Shown one piece after another: positions 33,565 through 47,354 of a DNA stretch of 64,000 nucleotides. Source of the DNA: Streptomyces sp. CA-210063 (GTDB lineage: Bacteria; Actinomycetota; Actinomycetes; Streptomycetales; Streptomycetaceae); the NCBI RefSeq assembly GCF_024612015.1, contig NZ_CP102512.1, positions 6,510,001 through 6,574,000 on the forward strand, read 5' to 3'. Both the position numbers and the translations under genes were made by a program. Position 1 is the first letter of the stretch. The number at the start of each line of letters is the position of its first letter. The notes beneath the pieces are model-generated. The model was not told the origin of the DNA, searched no databases, and saw nothing but the letters and a program-made list of their open reading frames with translations.

Positions 33565-34935
33565 TCAGCCGTTCCCGTAGGCCTTCGCCGCGTCGGTCTC
33601 CAGTTGCTTCTGGGCACCGGCCACGTCGTCGGGGCTCTTCAGGAAGTCCTGCAGGTCCTTCCACTCACCCACGCCCTGCGTGCCGCCGAACGCCGCCGGG
33701 GCCTGGTCGGACATGTCGAAGCGGAAGTCGTCGCCCGCCGCGAGCAGCGCCTTGGCGATCTCCCGGGTGACGTCGTCCTTGTAAGTCCCCTGGTCCATCT
33801 CCTTGTTGGGGGAGAGGAAGCCGCCCTGGGCCGCCCAGATCTCCGCCGCGTCGGTCGAGGCGAGGAAGGTGAGCAGCGCCTGCGCGCCCTTGCCGTCCTT
33901 GAGCGCCACGGCCGCGTCGCCGCCGGTCACCACGGGGGAGGCGTCGCCGACCGCCGGGAACGGGAAGACCTTGGCGTCCGTGCCGATCTTCGAGTCCGTG
34001 TCACCGTTGATGGTGACGGCCACGAAGTCGCCCTCGAAGACCATGCCGGCCGGGGTGTCCCCGCCGAAGGTGTTCGTGATCGACTTGATGTAGTCGGTCT
34101 GCAGCGCGCCGGAGGCGCCGCCCGCGAGCAGGTCGTCCTTGCCCCACAGCTCCGCGAGCGTGGTGAGGGCCTCCTTGACGGAGGGGTCGGTCCATTTGAT
34201 CTCGTGCTTGGCGAGCTGGTCGTACTTCTCCGGGCCCGCCTGTGACAGATAGACGTTCTCGAACCAGTCGGTGAGCGTCCAGCCGTCCGCGCCGCCGATC
34301 GACACGGCGGGGGAGCCGGCGTCGGAGAGCGTCTGCGCGGTCTGGATGAACTCGTCCCACGTCTTGGGTTCCTCGGTGATGCCCGCCGCCTCGAAGGCCG
34401 CGGTGTTGTACCAGACGAGGGACTTGTTGGCGGCCTTCGCGTACACGCCGTACTGCTTGCCCTCGTACGCGCCCAGGTCCTTCCAGCCGGCCGAGAAGTT
34501 CTTGTCCAGCTGCGCCTGGGCCTCACTGCCGAGCGGTTTGACCCAGCCCTTCTCGGCGAACTGGTGCAACACGCCGACCTGCGGCAGGAACGCCACGTCC
34601 GGCGGCTTGCCGCCCTCGATCTTCGTACCGAGGAAAGTGGACGTGTTGTTGCCGGTCGGCACGAACGTCACCGAGGCGCCGGTACGTTTTTCGAACTCGT
34701 CCAGCACCTTCTGGAAGTTGTCCAGCTCCGGGCCGGTGAAGACCGCCGCGACCTCCAGCTTCTGGCCGTCCAGCTGGGGGAGTTGGACGGTGGCCTTGCT
34801 GCCGCCGCCGTTGCCGGTATCACCGCTGTCACCGCCGTCGTCGTCACCGCCGCACGCGGTGAGCGAGGCGGCGAGGAGGCCTGCGGCGAGGGCGGCGAGG
34901 GCCTTGGCGTTGGGTGTACGAAGCATGCTGCGCAT
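33565..34935 (-). CDS. Sugar ABC transporter solute-binding lipoprotein
   Basis: The 456-residue lipoprotein has signal peptide and lipobox LLAASLTAC, then an Asp/Gly/Ser-rich linker, and a type I CUT1 binding fold (VTFVPTGNNTSTFLGTKIEG, KSLVWYNTAAFEAAGI, GMVFEGDFVAVTING). It captures an oligosaccharide outside the membrane and delivers it to the two permeases encoded directly downstream. It is the first gene of the three-gene operon; overall pattern resembles alpha-glucoside (AglE-type) binding proteins but this is not certain. The promoter must lie in 34936-35358. Confidence 0.92.
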   Translation of the reverse strand: MRSMLRTPNAKALAALAAGLLAASLTACGGDDDGGDSGDTGNGGGSKATVQLPQLDGQKLEVAAVFTGPELDNFQKVLDEFEKRTGASVTFVPTGNNTSTFLGTKIEGGKPPDVAFLPQVGVLHQFAEKGWVKPLGSEAQAQLDKNFSAGWKDLGAYEGKQYGVYAKAANKSLVWYNTAAFEAAGITEEPKTWDEFIQTAQTLSDAGSPAVSIGGADGWTLTDWFENVYLSQAGPEKYDQLAKHEIKWTDPSVKEALTTLAELWGKDDLLAGGASGALQTDYIKSITNTFGGDTPAGMVFEGDFVAVTINGDTDSKIGTDAKVFPFPAVGDASPVVTGGDAAVALKDGKGAQALLTFLASTDAAEIWAAQGGFLSPNKEMDQGTYKDDVTREIAKALLAAGDDFRFDMSDQAPAAFGGTQGVGEWKDLQDFLKSPDDVAGAQKQLETDAAKAYGNG

Positions 34936-35140
34936 GACTGACCCCGTTCTCCGTGCGTCGTCGAACGTAGAAGCGCTGTCCCGTGCGCTCTGGTCTACGC
35001 CGCGTGCCTGGGGGCGGCAAGAGCGCCTGCGGTGTCAAGTCCTTGATCGTGACCGCGTCGTGACCATGAGCCGCGGGCGAGCGGGGGGTGCCTACTCGCC
35101 GTGGGGGTGGCTCGTCGTGGGCGGCTTCCCGCCGGGGGTG

Positions 35141-35247
35141 GTTGCTCGCGCAGTTCCCCGCGCCCCTAAAAGCACCGGGGGCGCCCCCGGTGCCATAGCT
35201 GCCATAGCTGACGTGGCTGACGTGGCTGACGTAGCTGATGTAGCTGC
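35141..35247. repeat. Intergenic repeat copy plus 9-bp tandem repeats
   Basis: A single copy of the dispersed motif (35145-35167) is followed by GGTGCC-flanked G/C hairpin bases and about five imperfect copies of a 9-bp unit (GCTGACGTG/GCTGACGTA) at 35196-35245. They sit downstream of the FHA-FtsK-like gene in a 423-bp gap that also contains the promoter of the sugar ABC operon. No gene is visible. Confidence 0.65.
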
Positions 35248-35358
35248 GGGCAGTCGTGCCGCTAGGGGCGGCACGGTGGGCGCAGCGGCACCTCGTAGCG
35301 CCGAGTTGCGCAGCCCACGCCCGGCCGACCCAGGCGCCGGGCGCCTTGTGACGAACGG

Positions 35359-39753
<4,395 letters not shown>

Positions 39754-40354
39754 CGCCGTCAGCGGTCCCTTCCGCGCGGGCACCCGCGACGACGAGGACG
39801 AGACTGCGCGGTCCCCACCGCAGACTTCCCCCACCGCTCACGGGCACGTCGGCCAGTACTGGAGGCATCCTCGCACCTGCCACTGACAACACGCCCGCCG
39901 CCCACCGTCAAGTGATCTTGATTGGTCGGCTCTGCCCCCAAAAGTGCCTGACCAGTGCCCGCTAGTTGATCACTTGAGATCGGTCACGTCCGTATCGCGT
40001 CCGGATTCAGGATCGGTCGCGTCCGCATCCGGGCCGGTGCGCGTCCGTATCCGGAATCGCGTACGTCCGTATCCGGCAACCAACCGCCCACGGGTGAGCG
40101 TCTTTCCATCGAACGCACACGGGTACCCGTACGTACTCGCGGACACGGACACCGACAGGCAGCACACAGCAAGCCGGAGCAAGCCACGGCAAGGGGGCCG
40201 GAAGGCACAGGAAGCCGCAGGAAGTCGACAGCCCGGTCCCGGGGACGGCCGCACTACAGTGGGGCGGAACGTCCGAAGGACGAGGCCAGACGAGCAGATG
40301 CCAGGCAAGCAAGCAGCCAGCAAGTAAGCCAGCAAGTAACAGGGAGCGCATGAC
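39754..40354. other. 600-bp divergent intergenic region with CGTCCGTATCCGG repeats
   Basis: The region lies between the FHA-FtsK-like gene and pkaA. It contains at least five imperfect copies of CGTCCGTATCCGG/CGTCCGCATCCGG between 39988 and 40078 and AGCAAGTAA-type repeats near 40305-40340 (CAGCCAGCAAGTAAGCCAGC). No plausible gene is present; promoters of both flanking genes are expected here. Confidence 0.6.
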
Positions 40355-42079
40355 GTGCGGCCGGTAGGGAGCAAGTACCTCCTTGAGGAGCCGATTGGAC
40401 GCGGCGCCACAGGCACTGTCTGGCGCGCCCGCCAGCGGGAGACCGCGGGGGCCGAGGCGGCCGTGCCCGGCCACCCCGGCGAGACCGTGGCGATCAAGGT
40501 CCTCAAGGAAGAGCTCGCGAGCGACGCGGACATCGTGATGCGGTTCCTGCGGGAGCGCTCCGTGCTGCTGCGGCTCACCCACCCGAACATCGTGCGGGTG
40601 CGGGACCTCGTCGTCGAGGGCGATCTGCTGGCGCTGGTCATGGACCTGGTCGAGGGCCCCGACCTGCACCGCTACCTCCGGGAGAGCGGCCCGTTCACGC
40701 CCGTCGGCGCGTCACTGCTCACCGCGCAGATCGCCGACGCGCTCGCCGCGAGCCACGCCGACGGCGTCGTCCACCGCGACCTGAAGCCCGCCAACGTGCT
40801 GCTCAAGCAGGACGGCGGCCAGATGCACCCGATGCTGACCGACTTCGGCATCGCCCGCCTCGCCGACTCCCCGGGCCTGACCCGGACCAGCGAGTTCGTG
40901 GGCACGCCCGCGTACGTCGCCCCCGAGTCCGCCGAGGGCCAGCCGCAGACCTCAGCGGTCGACATCTACGGCGCCGGCATCCTGATGTACGAACTGGTCA
41001 CCGGGCGCCCGCCGTTCAACGGCCAGTCCGCGCTCGAAGTGCTGCACCAGCACCTCAGCGCCGAGCCGCGCCGCCCCTCCACGGTCCCCGACCCGCTGTG
41101 GACGGTCATCGAGCGCTGCCTGCGCAAGAACCCGAGGGAGCGGCCCAGCGCCGTCAACCTCGCCCGCGCGCTCCGCGTCGTCGCCGAGGGCGTCGGCGTG
41201 CACGCGAACTCGATGCAGATCGCCGCCGCCGAGGGCGTGGGCCACCTCCTCGCCCCCGACCCGGCGCCCGCGCAGGTGCCGGGCGCACCGGACGCGTTCG
41301 GCTCGGCCGACCCGACGCAGGTACTGCCGCAGGGCGCCGGCTCGTACGACCCGAACGGCGCGACCAGCGTGCTCCCGCACACCTCGGGCCCGGCGGGCGC
41401 CGCCGATCCCACCGCCGTGCTCCCGCACACCTCCGGCGCCGACCCGACTTCCGTCATGCCGCCGGTGCCGCCGCACGACCCGGGCGGGCAGCAGCCCGAG
41501 CAGCCGCACCCCTGGCAGAACCAGCTCCGCGCGGCCCGCGACCGCAACGAGCAGACGCAGGTCCAGTACCTCGACCCCAACGAGGACCCGCTGCGCCGCC
41601 GGCCCCAGCGGCAGGTCAACCGCCCGCAGCAGCCCCCGCAGCAGCCGCCGCGCCGGCAGCAGCGCCCGCCCCAGGGCGGCCCCGGCCCCGGGTACGGCCA
41701 TCCGCAGCAGCAACAGCCGTACGCCGCCCCGGCGCCGCAGCCTCAGCGCCAGCAGCCCCAGCGGTACGCCCCCGCGCCGCAGCCCCAGCAGCCCGCGCCG
41801 CGGCCCCAGCGCGAGCCCCGGCCGCCCCGCGAGCCGCGCCAGCGCAGCGCCAACCCGATGAGGATCCCGGGCCTCGGCTGCCTCAAGGGCTGCCTGTTCA
41901 TGATCGTCCTCCTCTTCGTCGGTGGCTGGCTGATCTGGGAGTTCACCCCCCTCCAGGAATGGATCGGTACCGGTAAGAGCTGGTGGGAGCAGGTCGCCGA
42001 CTGGTTCAGCGAGGCCGGCAAGTGGATCGGCGAGCTGGGCAACGCCTTGGATTCGGGCTCCGGCGGCACGGGGCAGTGA
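40355..42079 (+). CDS. pkaA: Ser/Thr protein kinase PkaA-like
   Basis: The 574-residue Hanks-type kinase has catalytic domain at ~1-270: P-loop GRGATGTVW, lysine [27 protein letters not shown] and [10 protein letters not shown] Pro/Gln-rich segment (~390-500) follows, and a single transmembrane helix near the C-terminus ([18 protein letters not shown]) with a short outer tail. The GTG at 40355 has AGGGAG 8 bp upstream. It phosphorylates proteins at the inner membrane; FHA-domain proteins such as the divergent neighbour are typical readers. Order pkaA-pkaB-prfB matches S. coelicolor as I recall it, which is the basis for the gene name. Confidence 0.9.
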   Translation: MRPVGSKYLLEEPIGRGATGTVWRARQRETAGAEAAVPGHPGETVAIKVLKEELASDADIVMRFLRERSVLLRLTHPNIVRVRDLVVEGDLLALVMDLVEGPDLHRYLRESGPFTPVGASLLTAQIADALAASHADGVVHRDLKPANVLLKQDGGQMHPMLTDFGIARLADSPGLTRTSEFVGTPAYVAPESAEGQPQTSAVDIYGAGILMYELVTGRPPFNGQSALEVLHQHLSAEPRRPSTVPDPLWTVIERCLRKNPRERPSAVNLARALRVVAEGVGVHANSMQIAAAEGVGHLLAPDPAPAQVPGAPDAFGSADPTQVLPQGAGSYDPNGATSVLPHTSGPAGAADPTAVLPHTSGADPTSVMPPVPPHDPGGQQPEQPHPWQNQLRAARDRNEQTQVQYLDPNEDPLRRRPQRQVNRPQQPPQQPPRRQQRPPQGGPGPGYGHPQQQQPYAAPAPQPQRQQPQRYAPAPQPQQPAPRPQREPRPPREPRQRSANPMRIPGLGCLKGCLFMIVLLFVGGWLIWEFTPLQEWIGTGKSWWEQVADWFSEAGKWIGELGNALDSGSGGTGQ

Positions 42080-42142
42080 CGGGGGCGGGGGCGCGGGGCG
42101 GGGGGCCTGGCACCGGCAACGGTCGTGAGCGGCTGCGGGCCG

Positions 42143-42180
42143 GTGGGGGCTGGTCGCGCAGTTCCCCGCGCCCCTTGACG
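42143..42180. repeat. Short intergenic repeat copy
   Basis: A single copy of the dispersed motif (TGGTCGCGCAGTTCCCCGCG core) lies 65 bp after the pkaA stop, in the position expected for a 3'-end element. Confidence 0.75.
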
Positions 42181-42349
42181 GGGCGCAGTCGCCCACAGGC
42201 CTGAATCGCCCGGCCTCCCGACTTCCGCCTCTTGGCGCCCGCTCCCGCCCTGCCCCCCGCTCGGCTGCACGGCCAGGGCATCGACCCCCTGAGGCACCGT
42301 CCCGCCTCGGGCCTTCCCCCCTCTGGGCTACGGTCCCCGGCGGCCAGGC

Positions 42350-42626
42350 GGCCGGCGATCCCTGACCCGCTGACCCGGCGACCGGCGACCCGCCGACTGG
42401 CGATCCCTGCCCGGCGACCGGCGACCCGCCGACCGGCGATCCCTGACCCGCCGACCGGCGATCCGGCGACTGCCGACCCGCCGACCCGGCGATCCCTGAC
42501 CCGCCGACCGGCGATCCGGCGACCGGCGATCCGGCGACTGCCGACCCGCCGACCCGGCGACCGCTGACCCGGCGACCGCCGCCCCGCCGACCGCCGCCCC
42601 GCCGACCGCCGCCCCGCCGACCGCCG
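42350..42626. repeat. Tandem repeat tract of GACCGGCGATCC-type units
   Basis: About 280 bp consists of imperfect short units related to GACCGGCGATCCCTGACCCGC and, at the right end, to GACCGCCGCCCCGCC (four near-identical copies from 42570 to 42628). The gap between pkaA and pkaB (42080-42896) otherwise contains only one dispersed repeat copy and the pkaB promoter. ORFs through this tract are low-complexity artefacts. Confidence 0.8.
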
Positions 42627-42896
42627 CCCGGCAGCCCGGCCTCGCGGTTTCGTGGTTTCGGCCCTGCGTCTCCCCCTTACGCCTTCACGCCCTCTGTCAC
42701 CCGGCCTCCCACTCCCACCTCGCGTCACACCGTCCCACCCGGTATCCCGCTCGGGCCTGCCGGCCGACGGTTGGTGCACCTCGTCGTCAGGGTTGGGGAT
42801 TTGTCGACATCTGGGGGGTGATTTCCGCCTCGGCGGTGAAGGTTGGGTCTTGGGGCGCGTAGCTTTGTCGCCAACACGCGGCCTGTAGGAGCAGTC

Positions 42897-44135
42897 TTGG
42901 GACGGAAGATCGGAAGCCGGTACACCGCGAACCAGATTCTGGGGCGGGGCAGCGCCGGCACGGTGTGGCTGGGTGAGGGCCCCGAGGGCCCCGTCGCCAT
43001 CAAGCTGCTGCGCGAGGACCTCTCGTCCGACCAGGAGCTCGTCAGCCGTTTCGTCCAGGAGCGCACCGCGCTGCTGGGCCTCGACCACCCGAACGTGGTC
43101 TCCGTACGCGACCTCGTCGTCGACGGCAACGACCTCGCCCTCGTCATGGACCTCGTCCGGGGGACCGACCTGCGCACCCGCCTGGACCGGGAGCGGCGCA
43201 TGGCCCCCGAGGCGGCGGTCGCCATAGTGGCCGACATCGCGGACGCCCTGGCGGCGGCCCACGCGGCCGGGGTCGTCCACCGGGACGTGAAGCCGGAGAA
43301 CGTCCTCCTCGACATGCAGGGCCCCCTCGGCCCCGGCGGCTCGCACCCGGCCCTCCTGACCGACTTCGGCGTCGCCAAGCTGATCGACTCCCCCCGCCGC
43401 ACCCGCGCGACGAAGATCATCGGTACGCCGGACTATCTCGCCCCCGAGATCGTCGAGGGCCTGCCGCCCCGCGCGGCCGTGGACATCTACGCCCTCGCGA
43501 CCGTGCTGTACGAGCTGCTCGCGGGGTTCACCCCGTTCGGCGGCGGGCACCCCGGCGCCGTACTGCGCCGCCATGTCACCGAGACCGTCGTCCCGCTGCC
43601 CGGCATTCCCGAGGAGCTGTGGCAGCTGCTCGTGCAGTGCCTCGCCAAGGCGCCGGCCTCGCGGCTGAGGGCGTCCGAGCTGGCGGCGCGGCTGCGGGAG
43701 CAGTTGCCGTTGCTGGCGGGGATGCCGCCGCTGGACGTCGACGAGCCGGGGACGGAGTCCGGGGACGGCTATGAGGAGGCTCCCGCCGAGGCCGCCGCTC
43801 CGCGTGAGCGGGTGCGGCGGGGTGCGGTGCCGTTGGTGCCGGGTGCCAAGCCGGATTCCAACCGGGATACGCATACGTCGATGCGGGTGCCGGGGCCGGA
43901 TGAGCTGGCCGGGGGTGCGCGGGGGACCGCGCGGGTGCCGCGGGCGGCGGGGGCGCCTCGGCCGGGGTCCGCGCGGAATCGGGGGAGTGCGGTGCGGCGG
44001 CGGCGGATCACGTTGAGTGCGGCGGCGGTGGCTCTGATCGCGGCGGTGGGGGTGGGGACGTGGGCGGCCACCTCCGGGGATGAGGACGGTGGGGCGCCGT
44101 CCGACACGAAGAATTCGGCGCCGGGGAATCCTTGA
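42897..44135 (+). CDS. pkaB: Ser/Thr protein kinase PkaB-like
   Basis: The 412-residue Hanks-type kinase starts at a TTG (42897) with AGGAG 6 bp upstream; no ATG or GTG fits the domain start. Catalytic motifs are GRGSAGTVW, VAIKLLRE, VHRDVKPENV, LTDFGVAKL and GTPDYLAPE, followed by an acidic/Arg-rich linker and one C-terminal transmembrane helix (ITLSAAAVALIAAVGVGTW) with a short external tail. It is a paralogue of PkaA and probably acts in the same phosphosignalling layer. Naming follows the conserved gene order with prfB downstream. Confidence 0.88.
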   Translation: MGRKIGSRYTANQILGRGSAGTVWLGEGPEGPVAIKLLREDLSSDQELVSRFVQERTALLGLDHPNVVSVRDLVVDGNDLALVMDLVRGTDLRTRLDRERRMAPEAAVAIVADIADALAAAHAAGVVHRDVKPENVLLDMQGPLGPGGSHPALLTDFGVAKLIDSPRRTRATKIIGTPDYLAPEIVEGLPPRAAVDIYALATVLYELLAGFTPFGGGHPGAVLRRHVTETVVPLPGIPEELWQLLVQCLAKAPASRLRASELAARLREQLPLLAGMPPLDVDEPGTESGDGYEEAPAEAAAPRERVRRGAVPLVPGAKPDSNRDTHTSMRVPGPDELAGGARGTARVPRAAGAPRPGSARNRGSAVRRRRITLSAAAVALIAAVGVGTWAATSGDEDGGAPSDTKNSAPGNP

Positions 44136-44190
44136 GCAGGGCGTCCAGTAGCTCGGCGCGGACTGTGATCGGGCGACTGCGGGTCCGACG

Positions 44191-44290
44191 TGGTTGCTCG
44201 CGCAGTTCCCCGCGCCCCTGAAAAGCAGGGGCTGCGCCCCGTGCTTTTCGCTTTCAGGGGCGCGGGGAACTGCGCGACCAGCCCCCACCC
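44191..44290. repeat. Short intergenic repeat, facing pair (hairpin)
   Basis: Two inverted copies of the dispersed motif surround ~40 bases that also contain AAAAGCAGGGGC/GCCCCGTGCTTTT. The combined palindrome spans about 100 bp, located 55 bp after the pkaB stop and 130 bp before prfB. Confidence 0.8.
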
Positions 44291-44420
44291 ACCCCGCAGC
44301 CGACGAACCCGCCACAGACACCCCCACCCTCCCCACCTTGAACCCCCAAGCACCGGGTGCCGACCCCCGCCGCGGTCACCCCGCCATGGCTCACCCGGCG
44401 GAGCCGTTACGCTGGGGGGC

Positions 44421-45527
44421 GTGGCAGTCGTCGATGTATCCGAAGAGCTGAAGTCCCTCTCCTCGACCATGGAGTCGATCGAGGCCGTTTTGGACCTCGA
44501 CAAACTGAGGGCAGACATCGCCCTGCTCGAGGAGCAGGCGGCCGCGCCGTCCCTGTGGGACAACCCGGACGAGGCGCAGAAGATCACCAGCAAGCTCTCC
44601 CACCTCCAGGCCGAGGTCAGGAAGGCGGAGGCCCTGCGCGGTCGCATCGACGACCTCGGTGTCCTCTTCGAGATGGCCGAGGAGGAGGACGACCCGGACA
44701 CCCGCGCCGAGGCCGAGTCGGAGCTGACCTCCGTCAGGAAGGCCCTGGACGAGATGGAGGTCCGCACCCTCCTCTCCGGCGAGTACGACTCCCGTGAGGC
44801 CCTCGTCAACATCCGCGCCGAGGCCGGTGGCGTCGACGCCGCCGACTTCGCCGAGAAGCTGCAGCGGATGTACCTGCGCTGGGCGGAGCAGAAGGGCTTC
44901 AAGACCGAGGTCTACGAGACGTCGTACGCGGAAGAGGCCGGCATCAAGTCGACCACCTTCGCCGTCCAGGTCCCGTACGCCTACGGCACGCTCTCCGTGG
45001 AGCAGGGCACGCACCGGCTCGTCCGGATCTCGCCCTTCGACAACCAGGGGCGGCGCCAGACCTCCTTCGCCGGAGTCGAGATCCTGCCCGTGGTCGAGAC
45101 GACGGACCACATCGAGATCGACGAGTCCGAGCTGCGCGTGGACGTCTACCGGTCGTCCGGCCCGGGCGGCCAGGGCGTCAACACCACCGACTCCGCGGTG
45201 CGGCTGACCCACCTCCCCACCGGCATCGTCGTCTCCTGTCAGAACGAGCGGTCGCAGATCCAGAACAAGGCGTCCGCGATGAACGTGCTGCAGGCGAAGC
45301 TCCTCGATCGGCGTCGGCAGGAGGAGCAGGCCAAGATGGACGCGCTCAAGGGCGACGGCGGCAACTCCTGGGGCAACCAGATGCGTTCGTACGTCCTGCA
45401 CCCGTACCAGATGGTCAAGGACCTCCGCACCGACCACGAAGTCGGCAACCCCGAGGCCGTGTTCAATGGCGAGATCGATGGCTTCCTGGAGGCCGGAATT
45501 CGCTGGCGCAAGCAGCAGGAGAAGTAG
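44421..45527 (+). CDS. prfB: Peptide chain release factor 2
   Basis: RF2 recognises UGA/UAA stop codons and hydrolyses peptidyl-tRNA. The 368-residue protein has the tripeptide anticodon SPF within [15 protein letters not shown] and the catalytic GGQ in [15 protein letters not shown], plus an N-terminal coiled region ([20 protein letters not shown]). The start is the GTG at 44421 with GGGGGG just upstream. There is no in-frame UGA near codon 25, so the programmed +1 frameshift of E. coli prfB is absent. It ends in a strong terminator. Confidence 0.97.
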   Translation: MAVVDVSEELKSLSSTMESIEAVLDLDKLRADIALLEEQAAAPSLWDNPDEAQKITSKLSHLQAEVRKAEALRGRIDDLGVLFEMAEEEDDPDTRAEAESELTSVRKALDEMEVRTLLSGEYDSREALVNIRAEAGGVDAADFAEKLQRMYLRWAEQKGFKTEVYETSYAEEAGIKSTTFAVQVPYAYGTLSVEQGTHRLVRISPFDNQGRRQTSFAGVEILPVVETTDHIEIDESELRVDVYRSSGPGGQGVNTTDSAVRLTHLPTGIVVSCQNERSQIQNKASAMNVLQAKLLDRRRQEEQAKMDALKGDGGNSWGNQMRSYVLHPYQMVKDLRTDHEVGNPEAVFNGEIDGFLEAGIRWRKQQEK

Positions 45528-45585
45528 CACCGCGTAAGCGGGAAGAGCCGCGGGCGAGAATCCCGGACAATTTCAGCGCTTTGTC

Positions 45586-45626
45586 GACAAGGCAACTGTC
45601 TTCCCCTGGAAGGCAGTTGCCTTGTC
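45586..45626 (+). terminator. prfB terminator hairpin
   Basis: GACAAGGCAACTG (45586-45598) pairs perfectly with CAGTTGCCTTGTC (45614-45626); inside, CTTCC and GGAAG extend the stem around a CCT loop after one mismatch. It lies 60 bp past the prfB stop. The remaining gap to 45873 holds only the promoter region of the next gene. Confidence 0.85.
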
Positions 45627-45873
45627 TGTGCGGGGATGTCTGGGTTTTACGTCACACTCACATGTCGTTGTCGCGGTCAAATGCGGTGAACGGGACATCG
45701 CGTACGCAACGACCTTGACGTTGCTGCGAAAACTGGGAAGGCTGGCGCGTGGCATGCGCATTACTGGGGCGCATGTGAACCGGGGGACTTCGAATCAACC
45801 GAGTTGCTCCCGTTGATCGCGGCCCCGGGCGCTCTGCTCCATTTACTGATGAGCTACTGGGGGTAGCAGCCAT

Positions 45874-46776
45874 ATGACGAAGAAGACGCGGATCCGCGTG
45901 GCGCGAATAGCCGCGGGTGCCGTGATCGCCGCCGGCGCGTCGCTGACCGCCGCGGGTGCCGCTTCCGCACTGGACCTCGGCGTCGGCGTCGGTGTCAGCA
46001 CCGACGACGGTGTCTCCGCCAATGTCGGTGTCGAGGTCAACACCGGCAGCACCGACGGCAACACCATCATCGGTGCGAGCACCGGTGACGCCAGCAGCAC
46101 CAGCACGACCGGTGACGCCAGCAGCACCAGCACGACCGGTGACGCCAGCAGCACCAGCACCACGGGTGACGCGAGCAGCACCAGCACGACCGGTGACGCG
46201 AGCAGCACCAGCACGACGGGTGACGCCAGCGCCAGCGTGAGCACCAGCACCACGGGTGACGCCAGCAGCACCAGCACCACGGGCGACGCCAGCAGCACCA
46301 GCACCAGCACGACCGGTGACGCCAGCAGCACCAGCACGACCGGTGACGCCAGCAGCACCAGCACGACCGGTGACGCGAGCAGCACCAGCACGACGGGTGA
46401 CGCGAGCAGCACCAGCACCACCGGTGACGCCAGCTCCAGCTCCAGCTCCAGCTCCAGCAGCTCCAGCACCGGCGGCGAGACCAACTCCACCGGTACGACC
46501 GGCACCACGGGTGGCGACAGCTCCACCAGCGGTGACACCACCGGTGGCACCGACCCCGACGGCGGCAACGACGAGGTCGTCCAGGAGGAGGGCTCCGAGG
46601 CCATCACGGACACCGGCTCGGAGACCGAGGCCCAGGGCGCCGGCAGCGGCGAGCTGGCCGAGACGGGTGCCGCTGAGACCACGTTCCTGCTGGTCGGCGC
46701 CGCCACGATGATCGCCGGCGGTATCGGCTTCCGTCTGCTGCCGCGCCTGATGGTCGGCCGCGGCGCCGCCGCCTGA
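45874..46776 (+). CDS. Repeat-rich surface protein with LAETG sortase signal
   Basis: The 300-residue protein has a Sec signal peptide ([20 protein letters not shown], cleavage near ASA-L), a short N-domain ([19 protein letters not shown]), 13 tandem units of TGDASSTST and variants (~70-185), a poly-Ser run, and a C-terminal sorting signal: LAETG, hydrophobic helix [18 protein letters not shown] and an Arg-containing tail. LAXTG is the motif of class E sortases in Streptomyces, so it is probably attached to peptidoglycan. The Ser/Thr-rich repeats look like a glycosylated stalk. It sits between two strong terminators as a single transcription unit. Function is unknown; an adhesin or surface-layer role is inference. 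Confidence 0.85.
   Translation: MTKKTRIRVARIAAGAVIAAGASLTAAGAASALDLGVGVGVSTDDGVSANVGVEVNTGSTDGNTIIGASTGDASSTSTTGDASSTSTTGDASSTSTTGDASSTSTTGDASSTSTTGDASASVSTSTTGDASSTSTTGDASSTSTSTTGDASSTSTTGDASSTSTTGDASSTSTTGDASSTSTTGDASSSSSSSSSSSSTGGETNSTGTTGTTGGDSSTSGDTTGGTDPDGGNDEVVQEEGSEAITDTGSETEAQGAGSGELAETGAAETTFLLVGAATMIAGGIGFRLLPRLMVGRGAAA
46078..46433 (+). repeat. 27-bp in-gene tandem repeats
   Basis: Twelve to thirteen near-identical 27-bp units (ACCGGTGACGCCAGCAGCAC followed by CAGCACG) encode TGDASSTST. One unit is altered to [12 protein letters not shown] and one has an extra ST. Unit identity at the DNA level is high, so copy number may vary by slippage or recombination. There are no distinct spacers, so it is not a CRISPR array. 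Confidence 0.92.
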
Positions 46777-46821
46777 CGGCACGCCGAGCGACAAACGGGC
46801 GTGTGAGCGTCCGAGCACAGA

Positions 46822-46864
46822 TACGACGAAGGCCCGGGGCAGCCAGCTCCGGGCCTTCGTCGTA
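46822..46864. terminator. Bidirectional terminator hairpin
   Basis: A perfect 16-bp stem (TACGACGAAGGCCCGG with its complement at 46849-46864) and an 11-base loop lie between the surface protein gene (+) and the convergent zinc-ribbon gene (-). Confidence 0.85.
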
Positions 46865-46910
46865 CGTCCTGCGTCGCGACGCCCTGTGGCGTCGTACGTC
46901 CTGTGCCGTC

Positions 46911-47102
46911 CTATGCCGTCTGGTGCGCCAGCAGCGCCACTGCCGCTATGAGGATCGCCAGAAGGGCGATCAGGGTCATGGGGCTCAGGTTCGCGAAGGG
47001 ATTCTCCTGCTGGAGTCGCTCGCGGCTGGCCCGGCACACATGGCAGCGGCCCTCGGCGACGGGGGACGCGCAGTTCGCGCACACCAACCGGTCGTACGTC
47101 AT
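46911..47102 (-). CDS. Small zinc-ribbon membrane protein
   Basis: This 63-residue protein begins [18 protein letters not shown] and contains two Cys pairs (C-A-N-C and C-H-V-C, ~8-11 and 22-25) forming a probable zinc ribbon, a short helical linker ([16 protein letters not shown]) and one transmembrane helix ([18 protein letters not shown]). The ATG at 47102 is preferred over 47135 because it directly precedes the zinc ribbon. It is divergent from ftsE, which suggests but does not prove a link to cell division. I do not recognise a named family. Confidence 0.75.
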   Translation of the reverse strand: MTYDRLVCANCASPVAEGRCHVCRASRERLQQENPFANLSPMTLIALLAILIAAVALLAHQTA

Positions 47103-47249
47103 GCGCCTCGCCCTCCTTGCAACGGCCTCACACACACCTCAACGCTTCGCGGGACCGGACCGTTCCTCTACTCCACTGTGCCAGGTTCCTCCGGAGGTTG
47201 CGCGGGGGCCTACGAAAGGGGTGGGTGCGGTTGTCGCGCGGCTGCGGCC

Positions 47250-47284
47250 CGGTGGGGGCTGATCGCGCCGTTCCCCGCGCCCCT
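47250..47284. repeat. Short intergenic repeat copy (variant)
   Basis: A variant of the dispersed motif (GCTGATCGCGCCGTTCCCCG core) lies in the 252-bp divergent gap between the zinc-ribbon gene and ftsE. It is the only copy in the window clearly in a 5' region of both neighbours. Confidence 0.65.
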
Positions 47285-47354
47285 CTTCGGGCTGTGCCCT
47301 CATACGGCGCGGTACAGTCTCGTCCATCCATTCCCGACGGCTTGTGGTGCATCC

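Noticed and set aside
44421..44500. Programmed frameshift in prfB
   Set aside because: The frame is continuous from the GTG; no internal UGA or slippery CUU-UGA is present.
46078..46433. CRISPR-like array
   Set aside because: Units are contiguous and in frame with no unique spacers; they encode a protein repeat.
45658..47082. 474-residue minus-strand frame across the repeat gene
   Set aside because: Shadow of the 27-bp repeats and spans two terminators; the plus-strand protein has signal peptide and sorting signal.
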